A stretch of DNA of 64,000 nucleotides from Gadus chalcogrammus. Taxonomy: Eukaryota > Chordata > Actinopteri > Gadiformes > Gadidae. Below, in pieces: positions 42,199 to 53,567 of this stretch. A model generated the notes under the pieces. The model saw only the letters and a program-made list of their open reading frames with translations, made no database searches and had not been told where the DNA came from. A program made the translations under genes and the position numbers. Location of the stretch: assembly GCF_026213295.1 (NCBI RefSeq), contig NC_079418.1:4847887-4911886 (forward strand), in the 5' to 3' direction. How positions within the stretch are numbered: the first letter of the stretch is position 1; every line of letters starts with the position of its first letter.

Positions 42199-43611
42199 TT
42201 ATGCCTCTCTAGCTAGGGTGTCTATGTATTTTTTCTTGTCGGTTTTGATGCTTTTCTTTACTCTCTTGTTTGCTTCCGAGTACTCTTTTTGTGCCCTTGC
42301 TTTTTCTGCCCTGGTGCGGCTGTTATTCATTGCTGCCTTCTTTATTTTCCTCTCCTCAACCTTTGACAGTGACTCTGTTGATATCCACTCTTTGTTGTGA
42401 TATTTCCGTGGTCCAAGTGTTTCCTTACATGTTGTGATCACTGCTTCTTTCACCGCCTTCCATGTTTCATCGATGTCTTTGTCTTTTTCGGTCAGTTCTT
42501 GTAATGCTTGAAACCTATTCTTCAGTGTGAGCTTGAATTCTTCTCCCTTCAATGGTTCCTGTAGAAGTGCTGTGTTGAATGTCTGTCTCTGATTCCTATC
42601 CCCGGTCCAGTTTCTCTTAAGCTTCAGTTTCAACTTTGCAATCAGCAAATGGTGGTCCGATGCGACATCCGCTCCTCTTCTGACACATACATCTTGGAGG
42701 GACCTTCGGAACTTCTTTGTGATGCACACATGGTCTATCTGATTCTCAGTGGAGAGGTCAGGTGAGATCCAAGTGGCTTTGTGTATCCGTTTGTGCGGAA
42801 AGACACTTCCAATTTTTGCATTGAAGTCTCCCATGGCGATGTTGATGTCTCTTGCAGGATAATTCTGGATTATGGCTTGTAGCCTGTTGTATAACTGCTC
42901 CTTGTCTTCCTCTTCACTGTCGCTGATAGGGGCGTAGCATTGGATGATGTTGATGCTTATTCTCTCCTCATCGGTTTTGAAGGAAGCTGTTATTGTTCTA
43001 GGGCCATGTGCCTCCCATCCTGTGAATGCCCTCTGTGCAGATTTGGACAGCATCAAAGCCACTCCCTGCGTATGGTGTGCAGAGACATCTTCATGGCCCG
43101 AGTACAACAGCAGCTCTCCTGTGGTGAGCCTCCTCTGTCCGGATCCGGTCCATCTTGTTTCACTGATTCCAAGAATGGCAAGGTTGTGCTTCCTCATTTC
43201 AGCAGCCACTTGTGCGGTCTTCCCAGCTTCGTACATTGTTCTAACGTTCCATGTTCCGAATGTGGTGATAGCCCTTATTGATAGGCACGGCAGCTTCCAA
43301 GCGGCTTTCACCACCGCGCGTCATACCTCTTCCAGAAGGAGATCCATCTTCTCTCAAGGCCGAGGTGTCTTGTTTTTCCCTTGTTAACGTTTCTGTAACA
43401 GGATACTTTTTATGGGGTGGGGTTGTTGACCCCTCGCCCAACCCCCAACCTGGAGGGCCAGGTGTTGCTTTTAGTCTGTCCCCTCCTCTTTGACCTGTCC
43501 GGCTTGGTAAAACCTGCCAGGGGTATAAAAACCCCGGCCGGCATAGCTCTCAGAATCATGGAAGCACACAAGCTGCCCCACCACGGCAAGGTAGCAACAC
43601 TTGGAGCAGAA
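40850..43611 (-). mobile_element. RTE-type LINE inserted in a ZNF862-like exon
   Basis: Endonuclease and reverse-transcriptase frames occupy the minus strand. To the right, hAT coding sequence stops at FADTAGT (about 43611); to the left it resumes at about PLPVAFKRQEAV (40830-40850). The two hAT pieces are consecutive parts of one protein, so the LINE interrupted an exon. The 5' part contains a GC-rich stretch with GTATAAAAACC at 43521-43531. The LINE ends before the C-terminal region normally found after the reverse transcriptase, which is unusual because LINEs lose the 5' end more often. Confidence 0.75.
42199..43320 (-). pseudogene. RTE ORF: apurinic-like endonuclease part
   Basis: Frame with FGTWNVRTMYEAGKTAQVA, LGISETRWTGSG, QCYAPISDSEEE, MGDFNAKIG and SDHHLL, the ordered motifs of the exonuclease-endonuclease-phosphatase fold that nicks target DNA. 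A TAA at 42199-42201 interrupts the frame. Downstream codons (EAVKHRN onwards) stay in the same frame, so it is a point nonsense mutation and not a shift. A separate frame at 43241-43441 overlaps the beginning, implying another shift close to the N-terminus. Confidence 0.8.
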
Positions 43612-43820
43612 GTACCTGCAGTGTCGGCAAACTTGGCGTTCCCCGCAGTTCTGGGGTAGAGACTGCAACATTCGCAGTTCAAGGAGTTTGTCTCCTTACA
43701 GTACCTTAACCAGCTGAATTCTCGCAGCCAGTCTTCCCTAAAATGTTGGGTTCGGCCCCTTTTAGCCACACGATCCCCTGAATCATCATCCTTCGACTCT
43801 GTAGACTGTGGCACTGGCAC

Positions 43821-44452
43821 ACTACTAGCCGCAAGTGCCGCAGGTCGGAGGGACGAATCAATTGTTTGCCTGCTCTTTTTTCAAATGGCAGGTTGAGATC
43901 GTTCTCCTTCTCACAGACCCGCAGCGGTTTCCCTCGCTCGATAATCTCTATGACCCTCCCCCTCCACACATTAGCCACTTACAGTGGCCATTCCCTATCT
44001 TTCTCACTATCTTTCTCACTCTCTCAAAAAATATTTTTTTGCTAAATTGCTGGTCGTGCATGCTATAAAATTCAGTCGCGCATTCTCAAATTTTGGGTCA
44101 CCTTGCATAATTGACTCTGCCGTCGGTGTGTCAATGTGTGTATTAACCGATGCAAGTTGCTTTGGATAAAAGCGTCTGCTAAATCAGGGATGCAAACACA
44201 TGTATGACAAAAAAAGAGAGCTACCCGAAGTCTGAAAAAATATGAAGGCGTAATATCCTATTAACATGAGAAGGCCTATGCTATGTGCTTCAATACATAG
44301 GAAATTCAATTTAATATACACTGCTTCATAAGAGACAGACGGACAGATTTTAAGAAGTAAATACTGTTTTATTTATTTTTTCTTTCACCAAACATTTTTA
44401 TAACAATTATCTGTACACATTTCTGCCTTAAAGCGAAGATGCCAGGCATCCA
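43821..44452. other. Spacer between two hAT-derived pseudogenes, with a SINE tail
   Basis: GATGCAAGTTGCTTTGGATA, then AAAGCGTCTGCTAAATC (44147-44187), is the conserved 3' tail of common fish SINEs, plus strand. The remainder has no exon that I can recognise. Confidence 0.6.
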
Positions 44453-46159
44453 TCACTGCCTTGATCTCTTTGCCTTCACTTGGAGGGTTTCTAGCGCTTT
44501 ACGCCTAGCAGCATTCCTCTGCTTAGCTGCATGTCTCAGCCGGGCACTCTTGCCCTCTTCCTGTGCAGTCCTCTTGCTCTCTTGTGAACTTGCACATGTT
44601 TTCTGGTAGCCATACTCCACCTGTTTCCTTCCTCTTTCCAACAGCTTCTCCTCTCTTTGTGCTTTATCCCTTCTTCCAGCATACCTCATGTTCTGGCAGT
44701 CTTTTGTCTACTGGTCCAAACTTCACATCAGCTCTTTGGAACATTGTGGTAGCAGTCATGCCCCTTGACTTCATGGCATACTTAGTTGTCTGGATCGCAT
44801 TAAAAGTAGAAATGTTCATGTTTGAACTTTTAGGGTCAATTATGTCTCCCATTAGGCTGAAGGAAGACTCAACCATGGGCCCATGGAAGATGGATACGGC
44901 ACCTCTGATTACCCTACTGAGGGCTGGATATTTCCCTGTGCTCATAACATTGGCCCACCAAATGACCATGTTGTCTCCCTCTTTGTACTGGGCCAGTGTT
45001 GGGTCGATGGTGTACCGAATTAGTTCCCTGGTGATGTCACTCTCCTGAGGAACGAGGTGTTTCATGATCCCAGCCAGCTTCCTCAGTTGAGCCCCTGCCT
45101 CCGAATGGCCTCTCACAATAGGATCGATAGAGGACAAGGCTTGTAGAGTCAAACATGGCCACGTAGGCCATGGCCACCTTCTGAAGAAAATCCTTGTTTG
45201 TCTGCAAAACATGAAATGCATAAAAGTTATTTTTAAGGGTTCATAGATGCACACTTTCTCTAGTGAAGCCATATTACCATCAAACTACTGTGACAGTGTT
45301 TTTTTGTTAGGGTAACCTGGCCTTCTTCCACAACTACTTGGAACTCTTTCACTTGTATGAACGAAGTACGCAGAGTATAACAATTAGTAAATACAACAAT
45401 ACCTACACTATAGTTGTGCAAACTATTTCACAGGAACATTATTTCACACACTTACTGGGTGTTTAGGATTGGCTGCAACAAGGTTTTCTGCCACTTTTCC
45501 GATATATATTTCAGAATACAGTGTCCGGTTGGTCAAGTCCAATTCCACCAATGGTGTGGGCAACATCTTCAGATACTCAGGTTTGATAAAGCATGCCAGA
45601 AAGTTGACAAACACTTCAAGCTGCTTGTCATGTAGCTTGTGGATCAGGGTTTGAATTCCCTTAAATGCACAGAAAAGGCAAATTTCAGCAAATACTGAAC
45701 CAGCTTTTATTCCCCCAAAAAATGCATGTTATTTCTGTATGTTGCCTTGAATTTTTTTTTTTTTTATGTTTACAGAAGAAACACTCACCTGAAAAACCAT
45801 GACATACTCCTTAAGTATTGGGAGTACACCAAGGTACACACTGAGATGCATTTCTACTCCTTGGCTCTCAAACCATATCTCCTTTACCACTCGGCTCTTC
45901 CTCATCTTCCCTGATTCAGTCATACCTTCCAAAAAAGGAAAAAAGATAACACAATGTATTAATAACACATAGCAGAGAAACTTGATGATATTCACATTAA
46001 AACTCTTGCAACTATGAATAAAATAAACCAAAGAATAACCAACAATACTACTCAGCACATGATATTATTTTCCACAAAAATCCAAATACCGCATTATCGA
46101 GTCATATTAGCTTGTTAATATAACAATGCTGAAAAGGTTGATACCTTAATAGGTATATA

Positions 46160-47296
46160 CCAGTGGCGGCTGGTGGTTTTTAAAGTGAGGGAGGAAGGAC
46201 TGCGTGCTTGGTTGCCATTGGCCTTCTTGCACTGTTGGTGTATGGTGGCATAAGAATGTGAGACTCAAGTTGTTTCAGGGTGTTTTGGTGAACTACAAAA
46301 TAGCAGGGAGGGAGTTATGTGAATAAAATGTATACAAAGCCACCAGTGGCATCACTGTAATTTGAGAAGGAAAGGATGCAAAGCATATTAGTCAAAGCAG
46401 GCCTACTATTGATTTGTAAAAGTAAATACAAAAATCATTGGGCCTATTTTTGCCCTCACTGACTGTGAAGTTATTTAGCTATGTTTATTTTCAGTTACAA
46501 TTGCTTGTAATGCTACCAGTAAGTCATGCGTACCTAGCAAACCATGTAGCACTCACAACACTGACGTTGCCATTACTTCTGGTGACCTTGATTTTGGGAA
46601 GTGGTCGACCTCTTTCTTTGGTCGCTAACTTAGCACTGTAACTGAATGAATGGAATGCTTTTTGTAATAAGACGTTAACAATGTCCTCCGTTTCCAATGT
46701 TTCCATTGTGCATTTAGGATCTCGCTATCGCAGATTTCACTTGCTCTGCATCTCTCAGACTGAGCACCGCGGCAATGCAGACCAGGTTTGTTATCGACAG
46801 CGTTGCCAGATTTCCCGCCCAATGATCATTTTTCCAGCCTAACATGGTTAAAAGTAGCCCAGTTGGGTGGGAAATCAGACCAATCTGGCAACACTGCTCA
46901 ACATCCAGGGATCCTGCTTATTGGTTCATAGCGCAGACGGATAGATTTTTGCGCGAATCAGACCCCTTAAGGTCCCACCCACTCAGAGGAGGACTTTCCT
47001 CCTCTCTCCCATTGAAACCCATGTTATTCACCGGCCGCCAGTACTTTCGGGAAAATGAATGGGAGTCAACGGAGGCTGACGGAGGACGTTCCTCCCTGAA
47101 GTAATTGTCAATAGGCGATAGGGGTTGCTAATGTCCCTTTACCCAGGGAAACGAACATTATATAGTCAAAGGCAATAAAGTAGTCATATTTAAGGGCATT
47201 AATTCATTACAATAGTCTGGGCAATCTACATTTTTTATTCTCAAAAATGTTAGGGAGGATCTTCCTCCCTCTCCTCAATGGAGAAGCCTCCACTGG
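46160..47296. mobile_element. 1.1-kb TIR element flanked by TATATA
   Basis: Ends are CCAGTGGCGGCTGGTG on the left and, complement, CCAGTGGAGGCTTCTCC on the right, with GAGGGAGGAAG nearby on both sides. TATATA is present on each side (46154-46159 and 47297-47302). No transposase frame. It lies in an intron of the second hAT-derived gene. The superfamily is uncertain; a 6-bp duplication with CC-starting ends does not fit hAT or mariner. Confidence 0.7.
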
Positions 47297-47969
47297 TATA
47301 TACATACAAACAGATATAGACTGTTGAACTCTAATTAACTAAGATAACTAACATTCAATAGGGGGATTTAAGTTGTTTGTTTAAACAATCATATCAAATT
47401 CTGTTGAAAAGTTTTACAATAACTATATACATACCTTTCTTGCTGAGGTCTTGGTGCAAAAATGCAATCCTTCGCTGTGCTTTCTCACTGACATGGTGTT
47501 CTGTGTAAAGCTGCTGCAATGGATCCATGTACAGAGCTTTGTCCTCCTTGTCCATGAAACCAAAGTATAGGATCTTGTAAACAGGCAGCATTCTTTTGGT
47601 ATGCATGCCAACATCGTATGCAGACAACCAACGGTGGGGGATAAACCTCTGGGGATTTGTGGCAGGTATGTCCTTGTACTCTGCGACTTCGCTGAGGTAC
47701 ATGAGCTGCAAATTAAGACATAACATATCCTCCTAGATTACTAAGTGACACCATTCAAAGCATTAGAGAAACAATGCAAACAAACTAGTCATTTCACTTA
47801 AGCTAAAAGTGTAAAATGTACATTTATTTTCCTGATCTGATGACCACTTGTGGTCAGTATGGAGATCTATGAACAACTGCTCCAGGTAGTTCTCAAAGGG
47901 CTCTGCAAACTTTTTTGCAGCATTGTGCACATGGTGACAAGAACACCATCTACATTGAGAAGTGTTGGG

Positions 47970-49098
47970 TAGGGCTGGGCGATATGACGATATCATACCG
48001 TGGACGATATGAAAGTGTCTACCGGGAGAGATTTGGCCATATCGTTTATACCGAGAGAGAGAAAAAAAAAAAAAATGGCGGTGGATGGAACTGCAGTTAA
48101 CTTTTGCGCCACAACGGGGCCCTGCAGCAGAGTGCTTAGCTGTAAGACATTTAACTATTCCCAGAAGAAGAAACTTCACCAGCCAATGTGCTTTCAGGTA
48201 ACGTAACCTGCACGTAATTTGAGGTGAGGAAGGCAGGAATCATGGCGGAGGAAAGTGAAAGTTTTGCCACTATGCCTACCGAGCAGGCGGAGCCGGAGGC
48301 ATCCCAATCATTGCAACACGAAGAGGAAGAACTCGTTTCTAAAAAGGGTGCGTCTTCTGTTGTTTGGAAGTTCTTTGGATTTAAAAAGACAGACAATGAA
48401 CAGAAAACTATAGTTTGCAAAACATGTCGCGGGACAGTTGGTGCCACGGGAGGAAATACAAGCAACCTCTTCCATCACCTAAAGATGAAGCACGCCCAGC
48501 AATATTATGAAAGCCAAAAAATGTGTGGCGCGTCCACCACTCCAAAATTAAAAGCAGCACCTCAAGAACAAAAGAAGTTGGAAGATTTGTTTGCAAAAGG
48601 CACACCATACGACAAAAAATCAAGAAGGTGGAAGGAAATTACACAGGCCATCTCGACACATGTATGCAAAGACATGGTCCCGATTTATACAGTTGAGAAG
48701 ACGGGATTCAAAGAATTAGTCCGCACCCTTGACCCAAGGTATGTAATACCTAGCCGCAAACACTTTAGCGAGGTTGAGTTGCCACGCTTATATGGAGATT
48801 ACGTAGGAGCTACGTAGTGTATAATGGGCCTAACGACCCATTATATTAAAGACTGGACACTGTGCAGTAAGTGCCTGCAGACCTCCTATTTCCCGGAGGA
48901 CCACACGGGCGAAATTATCGCCCAAAACCTCAGGGAAGCGCTAAAGTCGTGGGGATTGCAAGAAGACCACCAAGTCTGTGTAACGACAGACAACATCACA
49001 AATAACATCAAAGCACTCGAACTGAACGATTGGACAATGTTACAATGTTTTGGACATCGTCTTCATTTGGCCATTGGTGAGTGTCTTATTATTATTAT

Positions 49099-49129
<31 letters not shown>

Positions 49130-51309
49130 GAAAAAAAGCATTTCACCACTTCTGCTACTTCTACACATTTCCTACTACTACTGCAGCATTCATTTTAATT
49201 CAGAAACATCATATATAATTGTATAAACAGAGGAAACATTTTACTGCACATGAGTACTTTTACTTTACATTTAGCTGATATTACATACTTTGACTGCTTG
49301 TAATGCAGGACTTTTACTTGCTTTTAATTTTAGTATTTTCACACTGGTAAAAGTACTTTTTACTGAAGAAAAGCATCAGAAAACTTTGTCCACCACCACT
49401 GATTGAATAATATGAAAATGATCATTTATATACATAATGACAAATTGATAAATGCATGTCTGCTGTCCTTAATGTGTAATAATTGAATAATTTACTTAAC
49501 TAATCTCTTCCCCATTCTATGTTCACAGAGAGAAGTGTGAAAGTGCCACAGGTGGAGCGTGCGGTGGGGGTCTGTAAGAAAATAGTAAGCGCATTCTGCA
49601 ACTCTTGGAAGAGAAAGCGTGAACTTGCAACTGCACAGGCTGAGCTGGGCCTGCCTGCACACCAGCTCATTACAGAGACTCCGACAATATGGGGATCTCG
49701 GCAGCAGATGATCGAAAGGGTCCTTGAGCAGGAGAAAGCGCTTACACAGGTCCTTCGAGCGGACAAAAAGACGAGGCATTTGGTTTTAACATGGCAGGAC
49801 ATTGAGGTGCTTGAAGCTGTCAGCAAAGCGCTTAGCCCTCTTGTGGACTTCACTGATGCCTTGTCCGGGGAGCAGTATGTCAGTGTGTCATACTTAAAAC
49901 CTGTACTCCACCTTTTCAATAAGCAGGTTGTGAAGGTACAGGAAGATGACAGCGAGCTCACCAAGAGCATCAAGACACGCATTCTGGAGTACCTGAATGA
50001 AAAGTATGCGGATCCAGTCACCCAGGAGCTACTTGACATGGCTTCTCTTCTCGACCCACGGTTCAAAACCAAATATATAAAGCCAGCGATGGTGGACTAC
50101 ATCAAGACCAAAGCTGCTGCAGAGATTGAGAACCTGGTTGCCAAGCAGGAAACGTCTGCTAGGGGAGTCTCCGTTCCACCACCTCAAGCTGCAGAGATTC
50201 CTCCTAAGAAAAAGAGAAGTTTGGGCAGCTTCTTCAAAACTGCAGCACGCCAAGACCAAGCTGTCCCCGACAGAAAATCCATTGAACTGGAGTTAACCAG
50301 CTATCTCCAAACAGTGGAGGCTGATGGGGAGACCAACCCCCTGGATTGGTGGAGGCAGCACGAGGCCAATTTTCCCAGAGTGGCAAGTCTGGCCCAAAAG
50401 TATTTGTGCATTCAAGCCACAAGTGCCCCATCAGAGCGGGCTTTTAGCACAAGTGGGAACATTAAAACATGCCGCAGAACAGCTCTGAAACCAGAGAGGG
50501 TTGATCAGCTGGTATTCCTTGAACACAATCTGTAGTTACTCCTTGATATGCAAGATTGACATTTGCACACAGTATAATTTGAAAGTGTTTATTTTTCTTT
50601 AAAATGTTTTTCATATTTGTATAATAAGTTCAATGTTTACCTGCTATTTGCACAGCAGACAATTTTATTTTAAAATATTTTTCATATTTGTATTAGAAGT
50701 TCAATGTTTACCTGCTATTTGCACAGCAGACAATTTTATTTTAGAAGTGTATATTGTATTTTAAACATTCTTGTGATGCTGTGATTTATTTTTTATATTG
50801 CACTGCACTGACTGAAGCAAGGCAGGTGTGAGACTAACCTGTTAACTTGAAAAAAATGTTACAGTTCTGAAACAGTTCTATTTTTACCACCAGCTATTTG
50901 CACAGCACATAACTTTATTTTATAAGTATATAATTAGTATTTAAAATATTTGTGTGATACTGTGATTTTTATTTTATATTACACTGCACTGACTGACAGC
51001 CAGGCAGGTGTGAAGCACACCTTTAAAAAAAATTATATTTATATTGAGAAAACAGTTCAATGTTTACAAGATGTTTGCACTATATGACACTGCAGTTAAT
51101 GACAGATTGTTCGCAACTTATTCCTTTGTAAGCATGGAAATTCAAGTTCAAAATAAAAGAAAAAACTGATCAAATGTGAAGTATGGTTATTTTAAGCCAT
51201 TTATTATTTTAATTTACTTCAAAAATACCATATTGTGATATATATCCATATCGTGATCTAAAATTACTCATATCGTGACATAAGATTTTGTCCATATCGC
51301 CCAGCCCTA
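47970..51309 (+). mobile_element. hAT-Ac element inserted in a hAT-derived exon
   Basis: Exact 8-bp target duplication GTGTTGGG at 47962-47969 and 51310-51317. Terminal repeats TAGGGCTGGGCGATATG and, complement, the same 17 bases at the right end. Subterminal ATATCGTGA-type motifs repeat inside both ends. It encodes a ZBED-type transposase with an intron. The insertion splits the second hAT-derived pseudogene between the codons of NHCPT and the next residues. The 3' UTR carries two related ~110 bp blocks (AAATATTTTTCATATTTGTA, 50606 and 50672). Confidence 0.92.
48224..50535 (+). pseudogene. ZBED-type hAT transposase, internally deleted
   Basis: ATG at 48242 (MAEESESF) is the likely start. 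A BED finger follows at about 48357-48505 (VVWKFFGFKK, CKTCRG, HHLKMKH). The first exon stays open to GDYVGAT, then a stop; codons resume in a shifted frame at HYIKDWTLCSKCLQTSYF and reach HRLHLAIG before a GTGAGTG donor at 49079. After an intron holding an ATT repeat, the second exon 49529-50535 begins at a TTCACAG acceptor. It carries the rest: WGSRQQMIERVLEQ, then LLDPRFK, and the C-terminal dimerisation motif SAPSERAFSTSGN. The segment with the first catalytic Asp (usually a TTDxWTS context) is missing between the two first-exon frames. It therefore cannot cut DNA. Confidence 0.82.
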
Positions 51310-52433
51310 GTGTTGGGCAATGGTTCTGTCTGATTCTGGTTTCCAATTCCGATTTTCTGCCTTCCATAACGTTGCATGAGTCCAAATTATGCTGACCAGG
51401 TTGGACCAGGGAATTTCTTTTTCCTTCAAGAGAGCTTAAGTGTTCAACCAAAACATTCTTCTGCTCTTGGTTGAAGTAGCTTACTAGCATTGCAAGAACC
51501 TTTTTGTTGCTGCTGCATGTGCTCTCGTCCACATTTAATGAAAAAGGATAATGCTTCAAGTTGGAGATTGTTCTCTCAGATAATGTGTGGCCCAGACCAT
51601 GCACCATCTTGTATGAGGCAGCAGTTCTGGAAAGTTTGACAGTGCTCGGTGCTACTTTGTCGGCAGACAGTTTCTGAGTCAGTTCCACTAGGTCAGGTGC
51701 AATTGAGAGAGGAAGGGAGTGTTTGGCGATATAAGCCAGGATCATTGCTAGGATAAAAAATATATTAGATACTCAGTTAAAGTTTATTTTCACACACGCA
51801 CACAAACACACACCTCTGCATTGGATGTGCGATCACACACAGGAACTGGCAGTGTAGGCCTGGAACTGTCCCTGATCTTATCTGCTGCTTTGGGGGTTTC
51901 TGGAAGAGGGTTTCGGAGAAGCTGTGCAACACTTTTTGTGGTTACTGTTGTTGTCACTTTCTTCCGATAAATGTCTGCCTTACAGTGTGCATACAGGTCA
52001 TGTACACCCCTGCTGGCATAATTAATTTCTTTAATGCAGAGTGTGCATTTAGCGCATCCGTTTTTCAATTTTTTTTTGAAAAGTCAGACAGTGGAAAGTT
52101 ATGCTTCACTAAATTCACCTCAGTCATGGCTTCTAATTTTAGCCATGACCACTTCCAGCTGCATTTGCACCCTGCGTCCAGTTGTTGCACAATAAGTGCA
52201 TCCTTCTCCTCAAACTCTCTCATTCTGAAAATGAATGCAGAAGATCAGCATAGCTGGTACAGCATAGCTCCTCCAAAGATGTGGCATGAGAACAATAATG
52301 ATAGGAGCAAAGTCAGAACGATAGAATGTACTAATTTGCATAAGGTATCATCTTCAACTTTTCTTGGCATGCTCTAGCCGTCTGACACGTATTCTATGTA
52401 AGGGATAACGTATAGAACGCCGGTCATTATCAG

Positions 52434-52492
52434 GAAAATAAGCCCCTTCAGGGCGAAGCAAGATTCGGTTCGCCCTGTCGGGGCTTATTTTC
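52434..52492. repeat. Short inverted repeat (MITE-like hairpin)
   Basis: Arms GAAAATAAGCCCC (52434-52446) and its complement (52480-52492), extended through AGGGCGAA/TTCGCCCT with two mismatches. Probably the core of a common fish MITE. Confidence 0.75.
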
Positions 52493-52789
52493 AGAAATAA
52501 AAGACAGCAATATCCCGTGTCAGTGAGCGCTATATCACATCATGAGCTGGCTGTTCTCAATTCACAACACACATCCATCCAATCTACATCAGGCATTCTG
52601 ACCAAAACTCATGCACTCCCCACCACAATAATTACAGAATTCAAGCAAAGCAAGAATGACCAAAAGTCACTTTGTGTCAACAAGAGACTGACTCCACCGA
52701 CTCCACCGACACTATCGTCATCTCCAATATACCCAACGCTGTACGAACGCAAACCGTGGTTAAGTTATGTTAGTTGGTGGCTATGGCTA

Positions 52790-53033
52790 AGGCAAGGCAA
52801 GGCAAGGCAACTTTATTTATATAGCACTTTTCATACACAAGGCAGACTCAAAGTGCTTCACATATAAACATTGTCATACAATAAAATAAAATAATAGATA
52901 AGTAAAAGAAAAACATATGCAAAGAAATGGGTAAAATAGAAAAAGGCATTTTAGTATTAAAATAGAAAATAAAGGCAAAGTTAAAAAAGCTTTTTTAGAA
53001 AGTGCAATGTATTTAAGATTTTAGCAGAAAGCT
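52790..53033 (-). mobile_element. SINE/LINE 3' tail with GGCAA repeats
   Basis: GGCAAGGCAAGGCAACTTTA followed by TTTATATAGCACTTTTC is the complement of a common fish retroelement tail. An A-rich stretch follows. The same tail occurs at 35034. Confidence 0.65.
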
Positions 53034-53567
53034 ATTGAATTGAATTGAAAAAGTTTTTATTTCAAACAAGTAAATAATAATAAAAAACAATCAAATAAAT
53101 GAAACAAGTGGACAGTTACAATAAAGTAATGTTTACACACAATGAAAACCACAAAAGAAGAACTGTCTTACACTTGCTTTACCTGTTCGAAAAGGGGTGA
53201 GAAGAAGAAAACTTATTTAATCTCACCCCTTCTTCCTAATTTATTTATCTATAATGATTAGCTTCCTTATATAATAATCATCAAAAAATAATTGTATATT
53301 AATATACATTAGTTTACAATATGATACAATTCATTACTACCTGCGTATTTATCTAATAATATTGTCAAGTTATCTTTTAATAATATCTAATTAAACATTC
53401 AATATTCTAAAGTGATTGTCCAATATATACATACATGAAAACATATACACTATGTTAGACACCTTCTTCATCCCTGTACCTTGTAAAAATCAATTCTTTG
53501 TATTTTATTTTAAACTGATTAATGTTTGGACATTCCTTGATCTCCCCACTCAAACTGTTCCACAGTC

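Larger units (their letters stand above)
36103..43820 (-). pseudogene. ZNF862-like hAT-derived gene, broken by several insertions
   Basis: Minus-strand pieces follow the order of one hAT-type protein. First a zinc-finger-like N-terminus (HFREDWLREFSWLRYCKETN, 43611-43820). Next EIMLKFNTTYFVAK, an in-frame TAG at 40735-40737, and FTKYKSQLDLQRKNGLKCND to about 40442. Then MGADGAAVNLGHRGGVIALL (40010-40110), SGTRWLPHVNRALQTL (39666-39912, with a frameshift), and GFCHFLADLFEVISKFSLLL (38383-38505). Weaker pieces lie at 36910-37080 and 36480-36560. Last is the dimerisation end VSSAVCERGFSAQKRIKSDV (36103-36395). Related fish loci are annotated as zinc finger protein 862-like. An RTE LINE, a hAT and an L2 tail interrupt it. 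Stop codons and frameshifts mean it is dead here. Confidence 0.7.
44453..52240 (-). pseudogene. Second hAT-derived multi-exon gene, disrupted
   Basis: Exons in order on the minus strand: a Cys-rich N-terminus (CAKCTLCIKEINYASRGVHD, 51814-52068, preceded by a slip in nine A); 51318-51747 (SLNVDESTCSSNKKVLAMLV); a continuation 47763-47969 (CHHVHNAAKKFAEPF); 47435-47705 (RFIPHRWLSAYDVGMHTKRM); 45789-45925 (GVLPILKEYVMVFQ); 45456-45659 (LVELDLTNRTLYSEIYIGKV); and a last exon 44453-45201 (FHGPMVESSFSLMGDIIDPK) with frameshifts near 45150 and 44690. GT/AG sites frame the three central exons. It matches a hAT-transposase-derived family common in fish. The final exon carries the dimerisation region and a basic tail. 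Frameshifts plus two insertions show it is no longer functional. Confidence 0.7.
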
